The notes: generated by a model from the sequence alone, not told the origin. Shown: positions 1 through 10,700, numbered from the stretch's first letter. The stretch: 64,000 nucleotides of DNA from Cordia subcordata (GCA_028554755.1 JAPTOF010000016.1:4315001-4379000), one strand, 5' to 3'. Numbers and translations: made by a program.

Positions 1-143
1 TTCACCTGTAAAATACAAAAATAAAATATTCAAGTATTTCATGAAGATTATTAATATAACACATTAGACTCAAGTCTAGGATCAGATAACTTTTTTACTT
101 CAAGAAAACATATTGAGGCGTTAACAATTGCAACTAAAAAAGG

Positions 144-150
144 AAAAAAA
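144..150 (-). terminator. Pol III oligo-T terminator of the tRNA-Cys gene
   Basis: A run of seven A on the plus strand is a T7 tract on the minus strand, 14 nt past the 3' end of the tRNA-Cys gene. This is a normal RNA polymerase III stop signal. Confidence 0.7.
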
Positions 151-163
151 TTCAGAAACGGTG

Positions 164-235
164 AGGGCCCAACCGGGTTCGAACCGGTGACCTATTGATC
201 TGCAGTCAATTGCTCTACCACTGAGCTATGGACCC
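164..235 (-). tRNA. tRNA-Cys (anticodon GCA)
   Basis: Read on the minus strand this is a 72-nt cloverleaf without an intron. The acceptor stem GGGTCCA pairs with TGGGCCC (one G-T wobble), followed by discriminator T73, which is the expected cysteine identity base. The A-box region reads TAGCTCAGTGGTAGAGC, the anticodon loop is CTGCAGA with anticodon GCA, and the T-loop is GGTTCGAACCC. CCA is not encoded, as expected for a nuclear gene. It brings cysteine to cytosolic ribosomes. Both internal Pol III promoter boxes are intact, so it looks functional. Confidence 0.93.
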
Positions 236-1039
236 TCATGTTGTCCTTTTAAAAAAAAAGGAAAAGAAAAAAAAAAGGCAATAACTTTTCCAAGGTTATT
301 GGTTGAGTTCTTTTTTAAGAAAAGAATAATCTTTTAATGTTAACATAGTTTGCCTAATAATAAGCTTTAGATTGACTTTCAACAAAGGAATAAACTCTAA
401 AAGAAGTTTAAATTGAGCTTTTCTTTAAAAGTTAGAGATTTGAACTTTAGAAAATGGTAATTTAAAAAAAAAAATCATAAAAAAGCACTCTTTTGTTTTA
501 AAAATCAATCTAAACGGATCATAAATGAGTTTTCACATATTCTTTCTTCTAGGCCAACAAAAAGAAAGTCTGAAATTGAGACAAAGTTAATTAAACTTCA
601 TAAACTTTATTTACTTAGAAATCAACTACTGTTGAAATTTATTGTACACAATCCAAAAGAATCACCCTAAGCACCATTGAAGATAACCGACCCAGTCATC
701 GCCAGTTTGAAGTTGTTCTAGTATTTGTGTTGTTTTGCTCTCTTAACTTCAGTCCTAATTTGCTGCGTACGGTGGATTTTGCTGGTTGTGTTATGGAGTG
801 GTGTGGGAATGGGAATGGGGTGTCGGGTCCGTTTAGGGACGCCATGCATGCGAGACTTGGAGAGTGCGTACCGTGTGTAAGGGAGAAGAAGAAACTAAAA
901 AACGAAGCTTTTTGTTGATTTTAAGGCTACAGTTTTTGTTTTGTTTTAAAGTCCACTATGCACCACAACAAATATCAGAATGGCAACGCCATGTGCAACG
1001 GAGAGTGCGTCTACTGTGTGTATTGTGTGAACTTGTACG
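236..1039. other. intergenic, no gene seen
   Basis: AT-rich sequence upstream of the tRNA gene. Two overlapping reading frames of about 60 codons (727-918 and 864-1052) have no recognisable domain and look like chance. The stretch near 500-522 ends in a TCAATCTAAACGG-like sequence resembling the terminus of the small inverted-repeat elements found elsewhere in the window, probably a worn fragment. Confidence 0.5.
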
Positions 1040-1425
1040 AATATGTTGTTAATTAACTATGAACAGCTAATGTAAAATTTTTGAACATATAATAAAATAA
1101 TAGTGTATAATCAAATTATGAACATATTGTAATAAAATTGTGAATAGTTAAAATTTTTTAATATAAAGTATTAAAATTATGAACATGTAACATAAAAATT
1201 GTGAACATATAACATAAAAATTATGAACATATATTATAAAAATTGTGAATGTATAATATTAATATAAATATATATTTGTAAATAATTTTTAAAAAAATTA
1301 AACTGTGAACATATAATATAATTTGTAAATAAATAAAAATTGTGAATATGTAGTATAAATATTATAAGTGTGTAATATAAAAATTATGAATGTATGAAAT
1401 ATATGTATTTTTAACAATAATTTTT
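1040..1425. repeat. AT-rich degenerate minisatellite
   Basis: Irregular tandem repetition of a unit close to ATAAAAATTGTGAACATATA, about 20-28 bp, with at least ten recognisable GAACATATA/GAATGTATA copies. The same unit in reverse complement (TGTTCAAAATTCTTATATTA) builds much of the duplicated block at 41.9-43.2 kb, so both blocks may come from one repeat family. No coding potential. Confidence 0.7.
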
Positions 1426-1525
1426 AAATTTTTTGAAATTTAAAAACTAAAAAGTATAAAATTAAATTAAATTAAAAAATTTCTAAAACTTTTCTTTCCT
1501 TTTTTCTCTTTCTTTGTTAGCCGCA

Positions 1526-2090
1526 TGTCACGCCCTACCGATAGATACGCCACATGGACAGCAAGATAACAAGACCGAGACTTGTACGAAAGCACATGTG
1601 ACACTTTCTAGTGCTAGGGCAACCCCGATGATGCAGACACCATGCAAGCAACTATGTGGCAAGGATGATAAAGCTTGAAAGAATGCACACATGGCACTTC
1701 TCTCCAAGAAAGATCTAGAAAATATACTAGATAAAGGATAATATCAAATCCCCTTTGATTGAGGGATTATCGTTTGAGATTGGTTATAAATATACCATAA
1801 TTAGGGTAGAATCTTTTAGAAGTACATATTAGCCATTAGATTGAAATGATCTTAGCCATTCATTAAATTACAAGCATGTATAAATAGCCTAGTATTTTCA
1901 TTTGTAAAGGACAGAGAAAAGCTTGAGCGCAATACAAAAGTCTTATTTTCTCAACTCTTTATTTTCGCTGCTTTATTATTTACTTTGCAAAGCCTTTTGT
2001 TCATGGTTTTCAGGCTGATTTAGCCACTTTTACTATAAAAAAGTGTTTAAATATCACACGCAGTGCTTAAGTTAGGCTAAGGGCGTGACA
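1526..2090. mobile_element. solo LTR, probably Gypsy-type
   Basis: A 565-bp block starts TGTCACGCCC and ends GGGCGTGACA, a terminal inverted repeat of the kind seen on plant Ty3/Gypsy LTRs (TG...CA ends). Inside it are TATA-like motifs (TATAAATAG near 1880) followed by a stretch consistent with a transcribed R/U5 region. No primer-binding site, polypurine tract, gag or pol follows, so it is a solo LTR or a small LTR-type element. A clear 5-bp target-site duplication is not visible. The flanks share a pyrimidine-rich motif ending CTCTTTCTTTG(T/C)(T/C)AGC on both sides (about 1503-1521 and 2195-2213). Confidence 0.6.
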
Positions 2091-2270
2091 AGCAGCAGGC
2101 TTGCAACTTTTCATCATCTTGAGGACTAAGTTTCAATCAAGGTCCATAAAACACTTGTATTGCACATGTATTAACCAACTTTCTTTTTCTTTTTTCTCTT
2201 TCTTTGTCAGCTTCCATTTATTGCGGGTTGCAACTTTTCATCTGTTTCTTAGAGAAAAGTGATGCTGATT

Positions 2271-2307
2271 GTGTGGGTGTGTGTGTGTGTGTGTTTTTTT
2301 TTTTTTT
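2271..2307. repeat. (GT)n microsatellite followed by a T tract
   Basis: About eleven GT units, one interrupted, run into about 14 T. The tract lies a few bases left of the target-site duplication of the Mutator-like element. Confidence 0.9.
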
Positions 2308-2322
2308 GGGTGGAGAATGTCT

Positions 2323-2420
2323 AGGTTATTTTTATTTTTAACCTTATTTTTTAATTTACTTCCAAAAATAACCCAGTTTTGAGGGGAGTAGCAAAAATAG
2401 ACTTTTCGAACTTATGAAGC
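2323..2420 (+). repeat. left terminal inverted repeat of the MULE
   Basis: Begins AGGTTATTTTTATTTTTAA and reads through AATAACCCAGTTTTGAGGGG to the first palindromic motif. Matched in inverse by 10085-10182 with about six differences. Terminal repeats of this kind are where MURA transposases bind and cut. Confidence 0.95.
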
Positions 2421-2519
2421 CCGATCACGAATGTTGAAAACTCGATATCGGACTTCGAAAGTTCGAAAATATATTCGAATTACGAAGCTTCGATATCGAA
2501 CTTTATATTTTCTTGCTCG

Positions 2520-2960
2520 AACTTCAAAAGTTCGAAAGCATAAGTTCGAACTTTTGAAGTTCGAAAATAGGGTACTAGGGTTTGCAGGATTTTCTTACTC
2601 GAACTACAAAAGGTCGAAAGCATAACTTCGAACTTATGAAGTTCGAAAATAGGGTGCTAGGGTTTGCAGGATTCCTTCTGTGACGATGTTGCGACGATGT
2701 GACGGAGGGCAGAGAATAATATCAGGAGGCAGATAATAATATCGTGTTTCGAACTTTAGAAGTTCGAGTTTACAAGATTCCAACGTAATCAAAGGCAGAG
2801 CAGAGCAGAGAATAAAATTTTTGTCAGAGATGTGCATTTTCGAACTTGTGAAGTTCGAAGTTTGAAAAATTCGAACTTTTGAACTTCTGACTTGCGATTT
2901 TGTTGTTTCGAGTTTTTAAAATTCGAGTTAGGTTATAAGTCCAAACTCAGAATTTTAAAA
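2520..2960. repeat. left subterminal palindrome array of the MULE
   Basis: At least five imperfect palindromes of the form CGAACTT-N(1-3)-AAGTTCG occur here, for example around 2544-2564, 2626-2647, 2747-2767 and 2837-2860. A larger direct repeat of about 48 bp containing one palindrome plus AGGGT(A/G)CTAGGGTTTGCAGG occurs twice (about 2542-2592 and 2626-2673). The same palindrome is arrayed at the right end, so the motif is tied to element ends rather than to a gene. Confidence 0.85.
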
Positions 2961-3181
2961 TCCGAATTTCTAAGTTCGAATTTGTTACTATATAATGCAC
3001 ACCCCACTTCTCCCTTCATCATCTCGTTCCAAAATCACTAACCCTACAAACGTTCACACGATAAGTCACATTACGTAGCATTTTCAAAATTTGGATTTCG
3101 CTATACCACTAACCACTCCACTTCCTCTCTTTTGCAACTCATTCACATCTAAGTCACGTTATATATTTTTTCACCCAAAAG

Positions 3182-5849
3182 ATGAATGCAAATGTTGATG
3201 CGATTAATGTATATTTATATTACGGTGGCAACAAAATTGAAACAGATCATGGGCTCGACTATGTAGGTCCAAACTTACCACGTAAAATAAAAATTATTCC
3301 CGGAACGACATACAATCAGTTTGTATCTCGTATATTCACGAAGCTCCAATTGCGGCCTACTATCGATAGAGTTGAGTTGTGTTATCGTGATCCCAAATGG
3401 GACACAAACCTACAACAAATATATTATTACCCCAGTGGCATTAAGGATGACGAAGATGTACGGGACATGTACGAAAGCGACTTGCATGGATATGAATAGG
3501 AGATGTGCGCACGTTGTCGTAGACGTGCAAAGTGATGTCGTGTACAATCCACAGCCTTCAAATGAAGAAGCAACACTTCAAGAAGTTGTTGGTGATTTGC
3601 CAAACTTGAATATGGAACCACCTTATTATGTCAATGCAGAAGTCAACATTCCAACCACAACGACAGGGTTTGCTATATTTTCCCTTTCTCCACCGCTACG
3701 CCCCATATTTGAAGTTGGAGGACCCTCTCAAGCTAGTGACATTCGGGAGATGTTCGAGGTGGGATTAGATTCTATTTTATCTGAACCGGAATAAGTAGAT
3801 GAGGACGTCCACTTTAACGAGGAGGAAGATGTTGTGTCAGTAGAAAGTTTAATCTACGAAAACGAAGAGGTTGATGTGGGGCCAGGCAATGGCGAAGAGC
3901 TGGAGCCGGATCTAGAGGAGGAAGAACCAGTAGCTTTCCACACAGCTAGGACAGAGTATTATATCACTTCAAATGAGCCTCCAATGAAGAGACCAATGTG
4001 GGACGAGAGACGGATGGAGTTGGCCAAACGCATGGTGTTCCCGAAAAAGGTTGATCTTATACGGGCTGTCCAACAAAACGTGATCAAACATAAACCAGAA
4101 TATAGGGTGGTGAAGTTGAATAAGTCTTTGTGGGACATACGTTGCTACGAATCAAGCAATCCTAGGACACCATGCAAGTGGAAGGTTCGTGCAGTAAAAA
4201 AATGCACACACAAGATGTTCGAGATTACGAGGTATCAAAGCATGCATATTTGCATGGGAGATAAATGCGGGCCAAACCATAGAAATCTAACATCTGGTCT
4301 GGTCAGCTACATCGTTAGGCATTTTGTTGCAGAGAAGCCTGATTTCGAGGTACGTCTTGTCCAAGCCCACGTAAAGAAGACTTTAAATGTTGATATAACG
4401 TATGGGAAAGCGTGGCATGGTAGGAATAAGGCAATCCAACTAGTTTTTGGAGACTGAGACATGTCATATAAGATGCTGCCGCGCTTTTTTGCCGCCGTAA
4501 TTGCAAAGAATTCGGAAACCGTTGTCCACTACAAGTTCACCCAGAGTTCAATTGAAACAGAAAAAAATTTTCACTATGTTTTTTGGGCTTTTGGTCCGTG
4601 CATCATGGCATGGAGGCACTGTCGACCTGTACTCTCGTTGGACGGAACACATCTGCATGGGAAGTACAAGGGCCACCTGCTTGTCGCCTTAGCGACAGAT
4701 GCCAACAACCATATATTACCGTTGGCATTTGCCGTTGTCGATGGCGAGAGTACAAATAGTTGGAGGTGGTTCCTGGAGAAGGTAAGTCAGTGTTTTTAAG
4801 CGACATGTCAGCAGTTTGTATTCTCGATCGCACGCAGGAATCGCGGCAGCCATCAATACAATAACATCCGACGGCCGACTTCAAGTGACGCATCGCATTT
4901 GCTTGAGACACCTAAAAAGTAATGTGATGAAAAGATGGCACAACCAATTCGCAAAAGACATGTGTTGGATAGCTGGAAAAGAAAGCCAGAAACGGAAGCA
5001 CATCACCGCCATGGACAGTATTCGTAATATCGACCCACGACCCACTGGCGTTGGTACACGGGTGCATCAGATGTTAGCCGACCTCGGTCCAGAGTCATGG
5101 ACATTGAGCCACGATGAGGGTTATAGATGGGGAGTGCTGACAACAAATAATGTTGAATACTTCAATGGTGTGATTGCCGAGCGAGGATTGCCCATTCTGA
5201 CACTAGTAAATAACACTTTTTTAAAGCTAAAGGGATATTTCCACAATAGGTTGGCAAACGCGATGCACATGCGTAGATATGGTCGTATTCTGACAGATCG
5301 AGCGAGAGAAAAATATGAAAAGTGGGAGACGCCTTCACACCGGATGCGATTGCATGCATTCAGACTAGATGAGTGGTACCAGGTCGGTGGAATGCGAGCG
5401 ATGGAACGATGTTCCCAACGAACAAGAGGTAGATTGGGTGGGACGAACATGTACATGTGGCAAGTGGATGACCTATCATATGCCATGCTCTCATGCCCAA
5501 TATGTTGCCCGTTATAGGGGTGGAAACCCTTCAACCATGGTTGATCTTCATTATACGGTAGAGTCATTCGAGGCAACATATAATATGACATTTCAACCCC
5601 TTGGACATGAATTTTACTGGCCTCCAGGACCCAGTTGGACGTTACTCCCGAATGCTTTACGAGTGCGCGACAGAAGACGTGGGCGGAAAGAACTCGGCGT
5701 ATACCAAACGAGATGGACAATTCCACCAAGTAGGCGAGAAAAAGTGTGGTTATTGCCGTAACCACGGCATATTGCACCAAATTGCCCCTAAGAATAGATA
5801 CGTAGATTCTAATGGTTATCATGAAGTTGTAGCATGTGATGCTAATTAG
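3182..5849 (+). pseudogene. MURA-type (MULE) transposase, decayed
   Basis: The usual plant MULE transposase order is recognisable across frames. 3182-3499 has the N-terminal region typical of large plant MULE proteins. 3500-3830 is an acidic linker. 3834-4457 is the MuDR/FAR1-type DNA-binding region (LWDIRCYE...PCKWKVRAVKK...HICMGDKCGPNHRN). 4461-4799 is the catalytic core with the first aspartate in LSLDGTHL and the WRWFLEK segment. 4816-5390 completes the core (TTNNVEYFNGVI). 5385-5760 has the SWIM zinc finger (CTCGKW...PCSHA), and a last cysteine-rich knuckle follows. In-frame stops lie at 3792-3794 and 4455-4457, where the family has a tryptophan codon (GDW). Frame changes fall near 3490, 4797, 5385 and 5750. 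The usual SDRH-type second catalytic site reads SRSH near 4825. It cannot make active transposase. Confidence 0.9.
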
Positions 5850-6041
5850 TCTTTTCCACTATGGTGTGTAATGTTTTCAATAAAAGATATTGTCAAATCT
5901 TTCCATCTCAAAATATTGTCAACATCAACACAATTTATATCGAGACATGATAATAAGTACGAAAAAACAATGAAAAATGAAAGTTCAATTACATAGAATT
6001 ACTAAAATAAGTTTGAAATGTAAAATATCTATTCAATTACA

Positions 6042-8345
6042 TCAATACTGAGAAGGCGTGTAATAATCAGGCCTTCGACCCCTGCTGGTCCGGTCAGGTA
6101 AAACGCGTGGCGGTGGATGCGGTGACTGTGTGCGTCTACGAGTACGACGCAGTCGATGGTCCTCCTCGAACACCAGCTCAGCAGTCTGATCATCTATTAG
6201 ATAATCACTGGTAGATAACGGCCCCTGCAGTGGCGTGTTCGAGGTACTGGGCTCCTGTTGTGACGAACCGCCATACTCAAACTGGCTAAACCTACCATGG
6301 TTTGACGGCATGTATGAAGTGTTGGGATCGACCCACGGACCGCCGTACTCGAACTGGCTAGACCAACCAGGCTACGGTGGCGTGTATGAAGTGCTGGGCT
6401 CCTGAGTGGTATAATGATGACGGCTCCGCTGTCCCGACCGATGTAAAGTTTGTGGAAGCGGTTGCGGACGTTGGACGTCATACATGGCTGTCGTGTCGTC
6501 CAACAGGTGCTCATGCTTGGTCTGCTAAAGTACGGCCTGGCCTCTGATGTGCAGGACCTGCAGATGACTCACCATATAATCAAGAGCAGTCGCATCTACT
6601 CGTAATTCTCCCGCCTCGTACTGCCGTATAATACTCCCACTGTGGTTAACCACATGCTGAGCGTATACCGCCTAAAGAAAAATTTCAAAAATTTTAATAG
6701 GTATTGCATCAATGCGTACTAAATTCGAATTTATGGGAAAACATTCATATTGCACTAACCAGACTGTTCTCATTGTGGGCTGACGCAACGTAGCCGTCGT
6801 CTGTATGACTAGTTCGAGGGTGTCCAGCATGTAGTATGGTTATCCCTCGGTACCATCTCATATACGCCCTCAAAGCCCCAGGATCGGGAAAGTCCTCTAA
6901 CTCTATCGCCACAACGGTGTTTTCCCAATTGACCCACATATCGACTGCCGAATTATATTGTTCGGCTGTAATCTTCTATTTCCCGTCCTGGTGCTTCTGC
7001 CACGCTGGTGGATTAACCCGGATCGTCTGTCGCATGCCGAACTACCGAAGTACCCGATCAGGACGGTGCCACTCAACCCGCATACCAACGATGAGGGGTG
7101 CACATGCTCGCCACGCTTCCGCATTTTCCAAATAGTACTGTGGCAAACCACCCATTGCATGCTAGAATGACTGCCAAATAAACTGGGAACACAATAATAA
7201 CGGCAGATTAGTTTATAAAACATACAACGTATATTAACAAGGGAGAGTAATAAATGTGAGATGTAAATTTTTTCAAACCTCGCCGGGCTGCAAGCGGTCA
7301 ATCATGTCCCGCGCCTCGTTCAAACCAGCCCGGCCCGCAACCCACTTCAGATCCTTCCTCACAAAGAACATGTAGCCGCGTGGTGGGCCCGGCAACCGGA
7401 AATCAGGATAAACAGCTTGCGCATCCCTCTGATGGTGCCTATTCGTCTGCTCATACAGTGTTGGCCTAAAAGCCGTGAGTCTGTCCCAAGCAAAAAACTG
7501 CATTGTACAAGATAATTATATTATAAGCAATAATACGTCTTCAAATATCATTAACAATAATGAGATGAGTAAGTGTGTTACCTGAATGAGCATGACGGCC
7601 CGCACATGCCTCTACAATCACGACAACAAGCCTTACAAAGCCATCTATACAGATCGCTAGGCATCTTGCCGCTTCAATTATATTCGCTGATATGATCAAA
7701 GTCAATCAAAAAGTCTAACCAATGTAACGATAATTTATTTCCTGTCGTATTAGTGAACATATGGGTGCCGAATAACAAAAAAATCCACAAACGGGCCCGC
7801 CATTCTACTTCCTCCACATCAGGATTTCCCGGAGTGCCTTGGGCTACGTACAATTCCCTCAGATGGGGTATGTTAATCGAACTTCCACTAATTTTGTCCA
7901 AAGATACATATACCCCCATATACTGATGAATACGTGTCCGCCACTCTTCCGGAGTTCGACTAGTATCGTCGAGCACCAGAACAACCTGACCAACAATCGG
8001 TAATCCCCAATATACAGCAACATCCTGGAGTGTGATCGTGGCCTCGCCTACAGGCAAATGAAATGTATGCGTCTCTGGTCACCACCTCTCAATCAATGCA
8101 GTAATAAGAGGATTGTCAACCTGATGGAAGCGCGCCGCATAACATCCAAAAAATTCGACTCTCAATAAAGCCGTCTGCACGGCAGGATGCTCCGTCCATA
8201 GGAATAACCCTCTATCACTCCTATAAATCTTGTGTTCCTCTAACTGATGGGTTGACGACAAATAATTCACCTGGTGGTCATAGTAATAGCATAACACTGA
8301 ACTATCGCTAGGAGCTGGTCTATGAGCCATAGATCCTACGAGCAT
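6042..8345 (-). pseudogene. plant mobile domain (PMD, MAIN/MAIL-like) gene, nonsense-riddled
   Basis: A four-exon gene on the minus strand: 8345-7582, 7497-7279, 7182-6760 and 6671-6042. The introns (7498-7581, 7183-7278, 6672-6759) are 84-96 bp with GT-AG ends. Family hallmarks are FHLPVGEATITLQDVAVYWGL, LYRWLCKACCRDCR, FFAWDRL at the start of exon 2, and EAWRACAPLI...VEWHRPDRVLR in exon 3. PMD proteins of the MAIN/MAIL1 family act in the nucleus in gene and transposon silencing, and PMD genes are also carried by plant transposons. In-frame stops lie at 8079-8081 (TGA), 7674-7676 (TGA), 7162-7164, 7042-7044 and 6976-6978 (all TAG), plus a probable frameshift near 7600. The gene faces the transposase gene tail to tail with under 200 bp between them. 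Identification is firm; past function in transposition is inference. Confidence 0.88.
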
Positions 8346-8399
8346 TAAGTAAATTAAAAAATATATAAAAGTACTAATTAGTTTAAAACTGCAACCTTA

Positions 8400-9440
8400 A
8401 TATTTAACTAATTTTGCTAACTTTGTAAAATTCATAATATTTTAATTTTTCTACATTCATACTATTTAAAATTACATCAATTAATACATCCCATCATCAT
8501 AAAAATATTAATATTCCAAATAATAAATCAACATATAAGTAACATATAAAATAATCCAACATGATTAATATTCCACTAAAATAAACAATAGTCTAATTTT
8601 GAAATTTAATGTATTAAGCAACATATAATAAACATATAAAATAAACCAACACGATTAATATTCCACTAAAATAAACAATAATATAATTTTCAAATTAAAG
8701 TTGCACAACAAATAAAATTATTCGCTTAACATTATCTAAACGTCAAAAAATTCATTACTAATTACTTTAGAACTACAACTTTAATATTGAACAAATATAT
8801 CACTTCATCTTAAAATTACTAATAATGAACATAATTAATCCTAAAACTCCACTAAAACCCTAACTTCAGTTACTTACTATATGCCCTATAACTTTAATTT
8901 TCTCATTTCTTAAATTTTATATTATTTAAAATTTATAAAAATTCATGTTAAATACTTTAGAACTACACCGTATAATACTTAATTATTACATAACGTCATC
9001 TTAAATTGACTAATAATTAACATAATTAATCCTAAAATTCCACTAAAACCCTTAAACGCCACTAAAACCCTAAAACTCCATATGATTAATTGAATAATTA
9101 TAAATTCACACTAATTATATGCATACTGATTATATGTACACAAATTATATACACAATGATTAATACATCCTATCATCATAAAATGATTAATATTCCAGAA
9201 ATAAATCAACATATCGTTAACATATAAATTAAACCAACAAAATTAATATTCCACTAAACTAAACAATTGTCTAATTTTAAAATTTAACGTATTAAGCAAT
9301 ATATAATTAACATATAAAATAAACTAATATGATTAATATTCCACTAAACTAAACAATAATATAATTTTCAAATTAGACGTAGGCAACATGTAATTAACAT
9401 ATAATTTCGAAATTTAACATCATATAAATTAAACAAACAA
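8400..9440. repeat. AT-rich internal repeat region of the MULE
   Basis: Non-coding. A unit of about 90 bp containing GATTAATATTCCACTAAA followed by AAACAAT and ACATATAA-type stretches recurs with starts near 8563, 8653, 9185, 9240 and 9331. A second unit with CATAATTAATCCTAAAA(C/T)TCCAC is found near 8830 and 9020. The region looks like a locally shuffled duplication. It lies upstream of the PMD gene, so the PMD promoter, if any, is in or beyond it. Confidence 0.6.
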
Positions 9441-9644
9441 GCACATTAAAACGTATAAATTCGGTACCAAAAAAAAAAAGAGAAAACTTACAAAATTTAG
9501 GCAAAATCCTAGGATGTGGAAAATTTGTAGTAAATTTTCGAATTGGATAGGAGAAAAATGAGAGAGGGAGAGAGCAAAAGAGGAGAGGAGAGGTGAGATT
9601 TCGGATGGAAGAGGAGGGTTCGTGGGGGGTTTAAATAGTAGACG

Positions 9645-10125
9645 AGTTGAACTTCAGAAGTTCGACATCGAGGAACAAAAACTCGATTTCGAACTTCTGA
9701 AGTTCGAGTGAAACATAATCGAACTTCTGAAGTTCGATTTTATATGTATTTCGAATTTCTGAAGTTTGACATCGAGTTTTGAGATTCTGCTTTAATGCCT
9801 TGTCTGTTACGTGCAGCGATACACGCGCGTTATCGACCTTTCAAATTTCGATAACGGCCAGCTGTGGCAGTCAAACTTCAGAAGTTCGAATCAAGGAACA
9901 AAAGCTAGATATCGACCTTCGGAAGTTCGAGTATACTGACATCCACTCAGTCGAACTTCAGAAGTTCGTGTCCGAGCTTCTGAAGTTCGAATTCTTAGTT
10001 GGACTTCAGAAGTTCGATATCTCATATTATAATATCTTTGTTTTTTACCTTTCACATAGTCGAACTTTGTAAATTCGTTTTTGAACTTCGTAAGTTCGAA
10101 AAGTCTACTTTTGCTACTTCCCTCA
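9645..10125. repeat. right subterminal palindrome array of the MULE
   Basis: About ten copies of the 15-bp palindrome GAACTTC-N-GAAGTTC or close variants, for example near 9649, 9690, 9720, 9752, 9872, 9912, 9952, 9974, 9999 and 10083. Spacing is irregular, about 20-110 bp. The centre base is A or T in most copies. The left end carries a matching array, as expected for transposase-binding or heterochromatin-nucleating sequence. Confidence 0.9.
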
Positions 10126-10182
10126 AAACTGGGTTATTTTTGGAAGCAAATTAAAAACTAAGGTTAAAAATAAAAATAACCC
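10085..10182 (-). repeat. right terminal inverted repeat of the MULE
   Basis: Reverse complement of the left end: it begins GGGTTATTTTTATTTTTAA on the minus strand. The only differences from the left copy are scattered single-base changes (for example G/A at the first base and GAGGGA versus GAGGGG). Followed immediately by the right copy of the 10-bp target duplication. Confidence 0.95.
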
Positions 10183-10192
10183 GAGAATGTCT
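10183..10192. repeat. right 10-bp target-site duplication of the MULE
   Basis: GAGAATGTCT, identical to 2313-2322 and directly abutting the right terminal inverted repeat. Confidence 0.95.
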
Positions 10193-10529
10193 TACTAGGA
10201 CCCGTGGATGTACCTAGATAGTGCGGTACAACATGTATCAAGCGCACGGTAAACGAGCTGAATCAGAGAAGCACAGCAAATTATAATCTTACTAGCATTA
10301 TGCGCGGGGGTGATATATTTTTATTTTATATTTATATATGATTTACATTGTCATATAATTAAATGTCAATTAATTTTCTATAAAATTAATTTATTAATTT
10401 ATCAAATATATATATTTTTTTACTCTTTAGAATATTCTCGTTTGTTGTTGTCATATTGGAAGAGAGACTATGATGTGTGTGCACTGGAGCAAATGTGAGT
10501 TGTTGATATATAAAGTAGAGATAAAATAT

Positions 10530-10700
10530 TTTCATTTGAAATCAAGAAATAGTTCAAGTAATTGAAACTATCTCCTCTAATCTTAAGGTCTTAGGTTCAA
10601 TCTCATGGTGGTAGGGGTTTTAACCCAAAAAATAAAAATAAAAAAACCCATGGTTGTAGGGGTTTTAACCAAAAAAATAAAAAAAAATGTTTTCATTAGC
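10530..10700 (+). mobile_element. SINE-like sequence
   Basis: A weak A-box-like stretch (ATAGTTCAAGTAATTGAAAC) is followed about 40 bp later by a B-box-like GGTTCAATCTC. A short duplicated tail follows, with TGGTNGTAGGGGTTTTAACC twice, each ending in an A-rich AAAAATAAA run. This arrangement fits a tRNA-derived SINE. No target duplication was located. Confidence 0.4.

Larger units (their letters stand above)
2323..10182. mobile_element. Mutator-like element (MULE) with transposase and PMD gene
   Basis: A 7860-bp DNA transposon. The first and last ~98 bp are inverted copies of each other with about six mismatches. It is flanked by a perfect 10-bp direct repeat, GAGAATGTCT, at 2313-2322 and 10183-10192, within the 8-11 bp range typical of MULEs. 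Inside, from left to right, are a subterminal palindrome array, a decayed MURA-type transposase gene on the plus strand, a decayed plant-mobile-domain gene on the minus strand meeting it tail to tail, an AT-rich repetitive region, and a second palindrome array. The intact duplication shows that both ends belong to one insertion. The broken genes show that it is no longer autonomous. Confidence 0.95.

Noticed and set aside
727..1052. Two overlapping plus-strand frames of about 62 codons
   Set aside because: No domain, no splice partners, and the second runs into minisatellite DNA.
1521..2095. Target-site duplication for the Gypsy-like LTR
   Set aside because: Five bases left (CCGCA) and right (AGCAG) do not match; the boundary or the duplication has been lost, so none is claimed.
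5121..5822. 233-codon minus-strand frame inside the transposase
   Set aside because: Antisense shadow of the transposase C-terminal region; the plus strand has the recognised motifs.
3182..5849. An intron explaining the frame change at 4787-4815
   Set aside because: A GTAAGT...CAG segment exists but would be only about 30 bp, too short for a plant intron; a frameshift is more likely.
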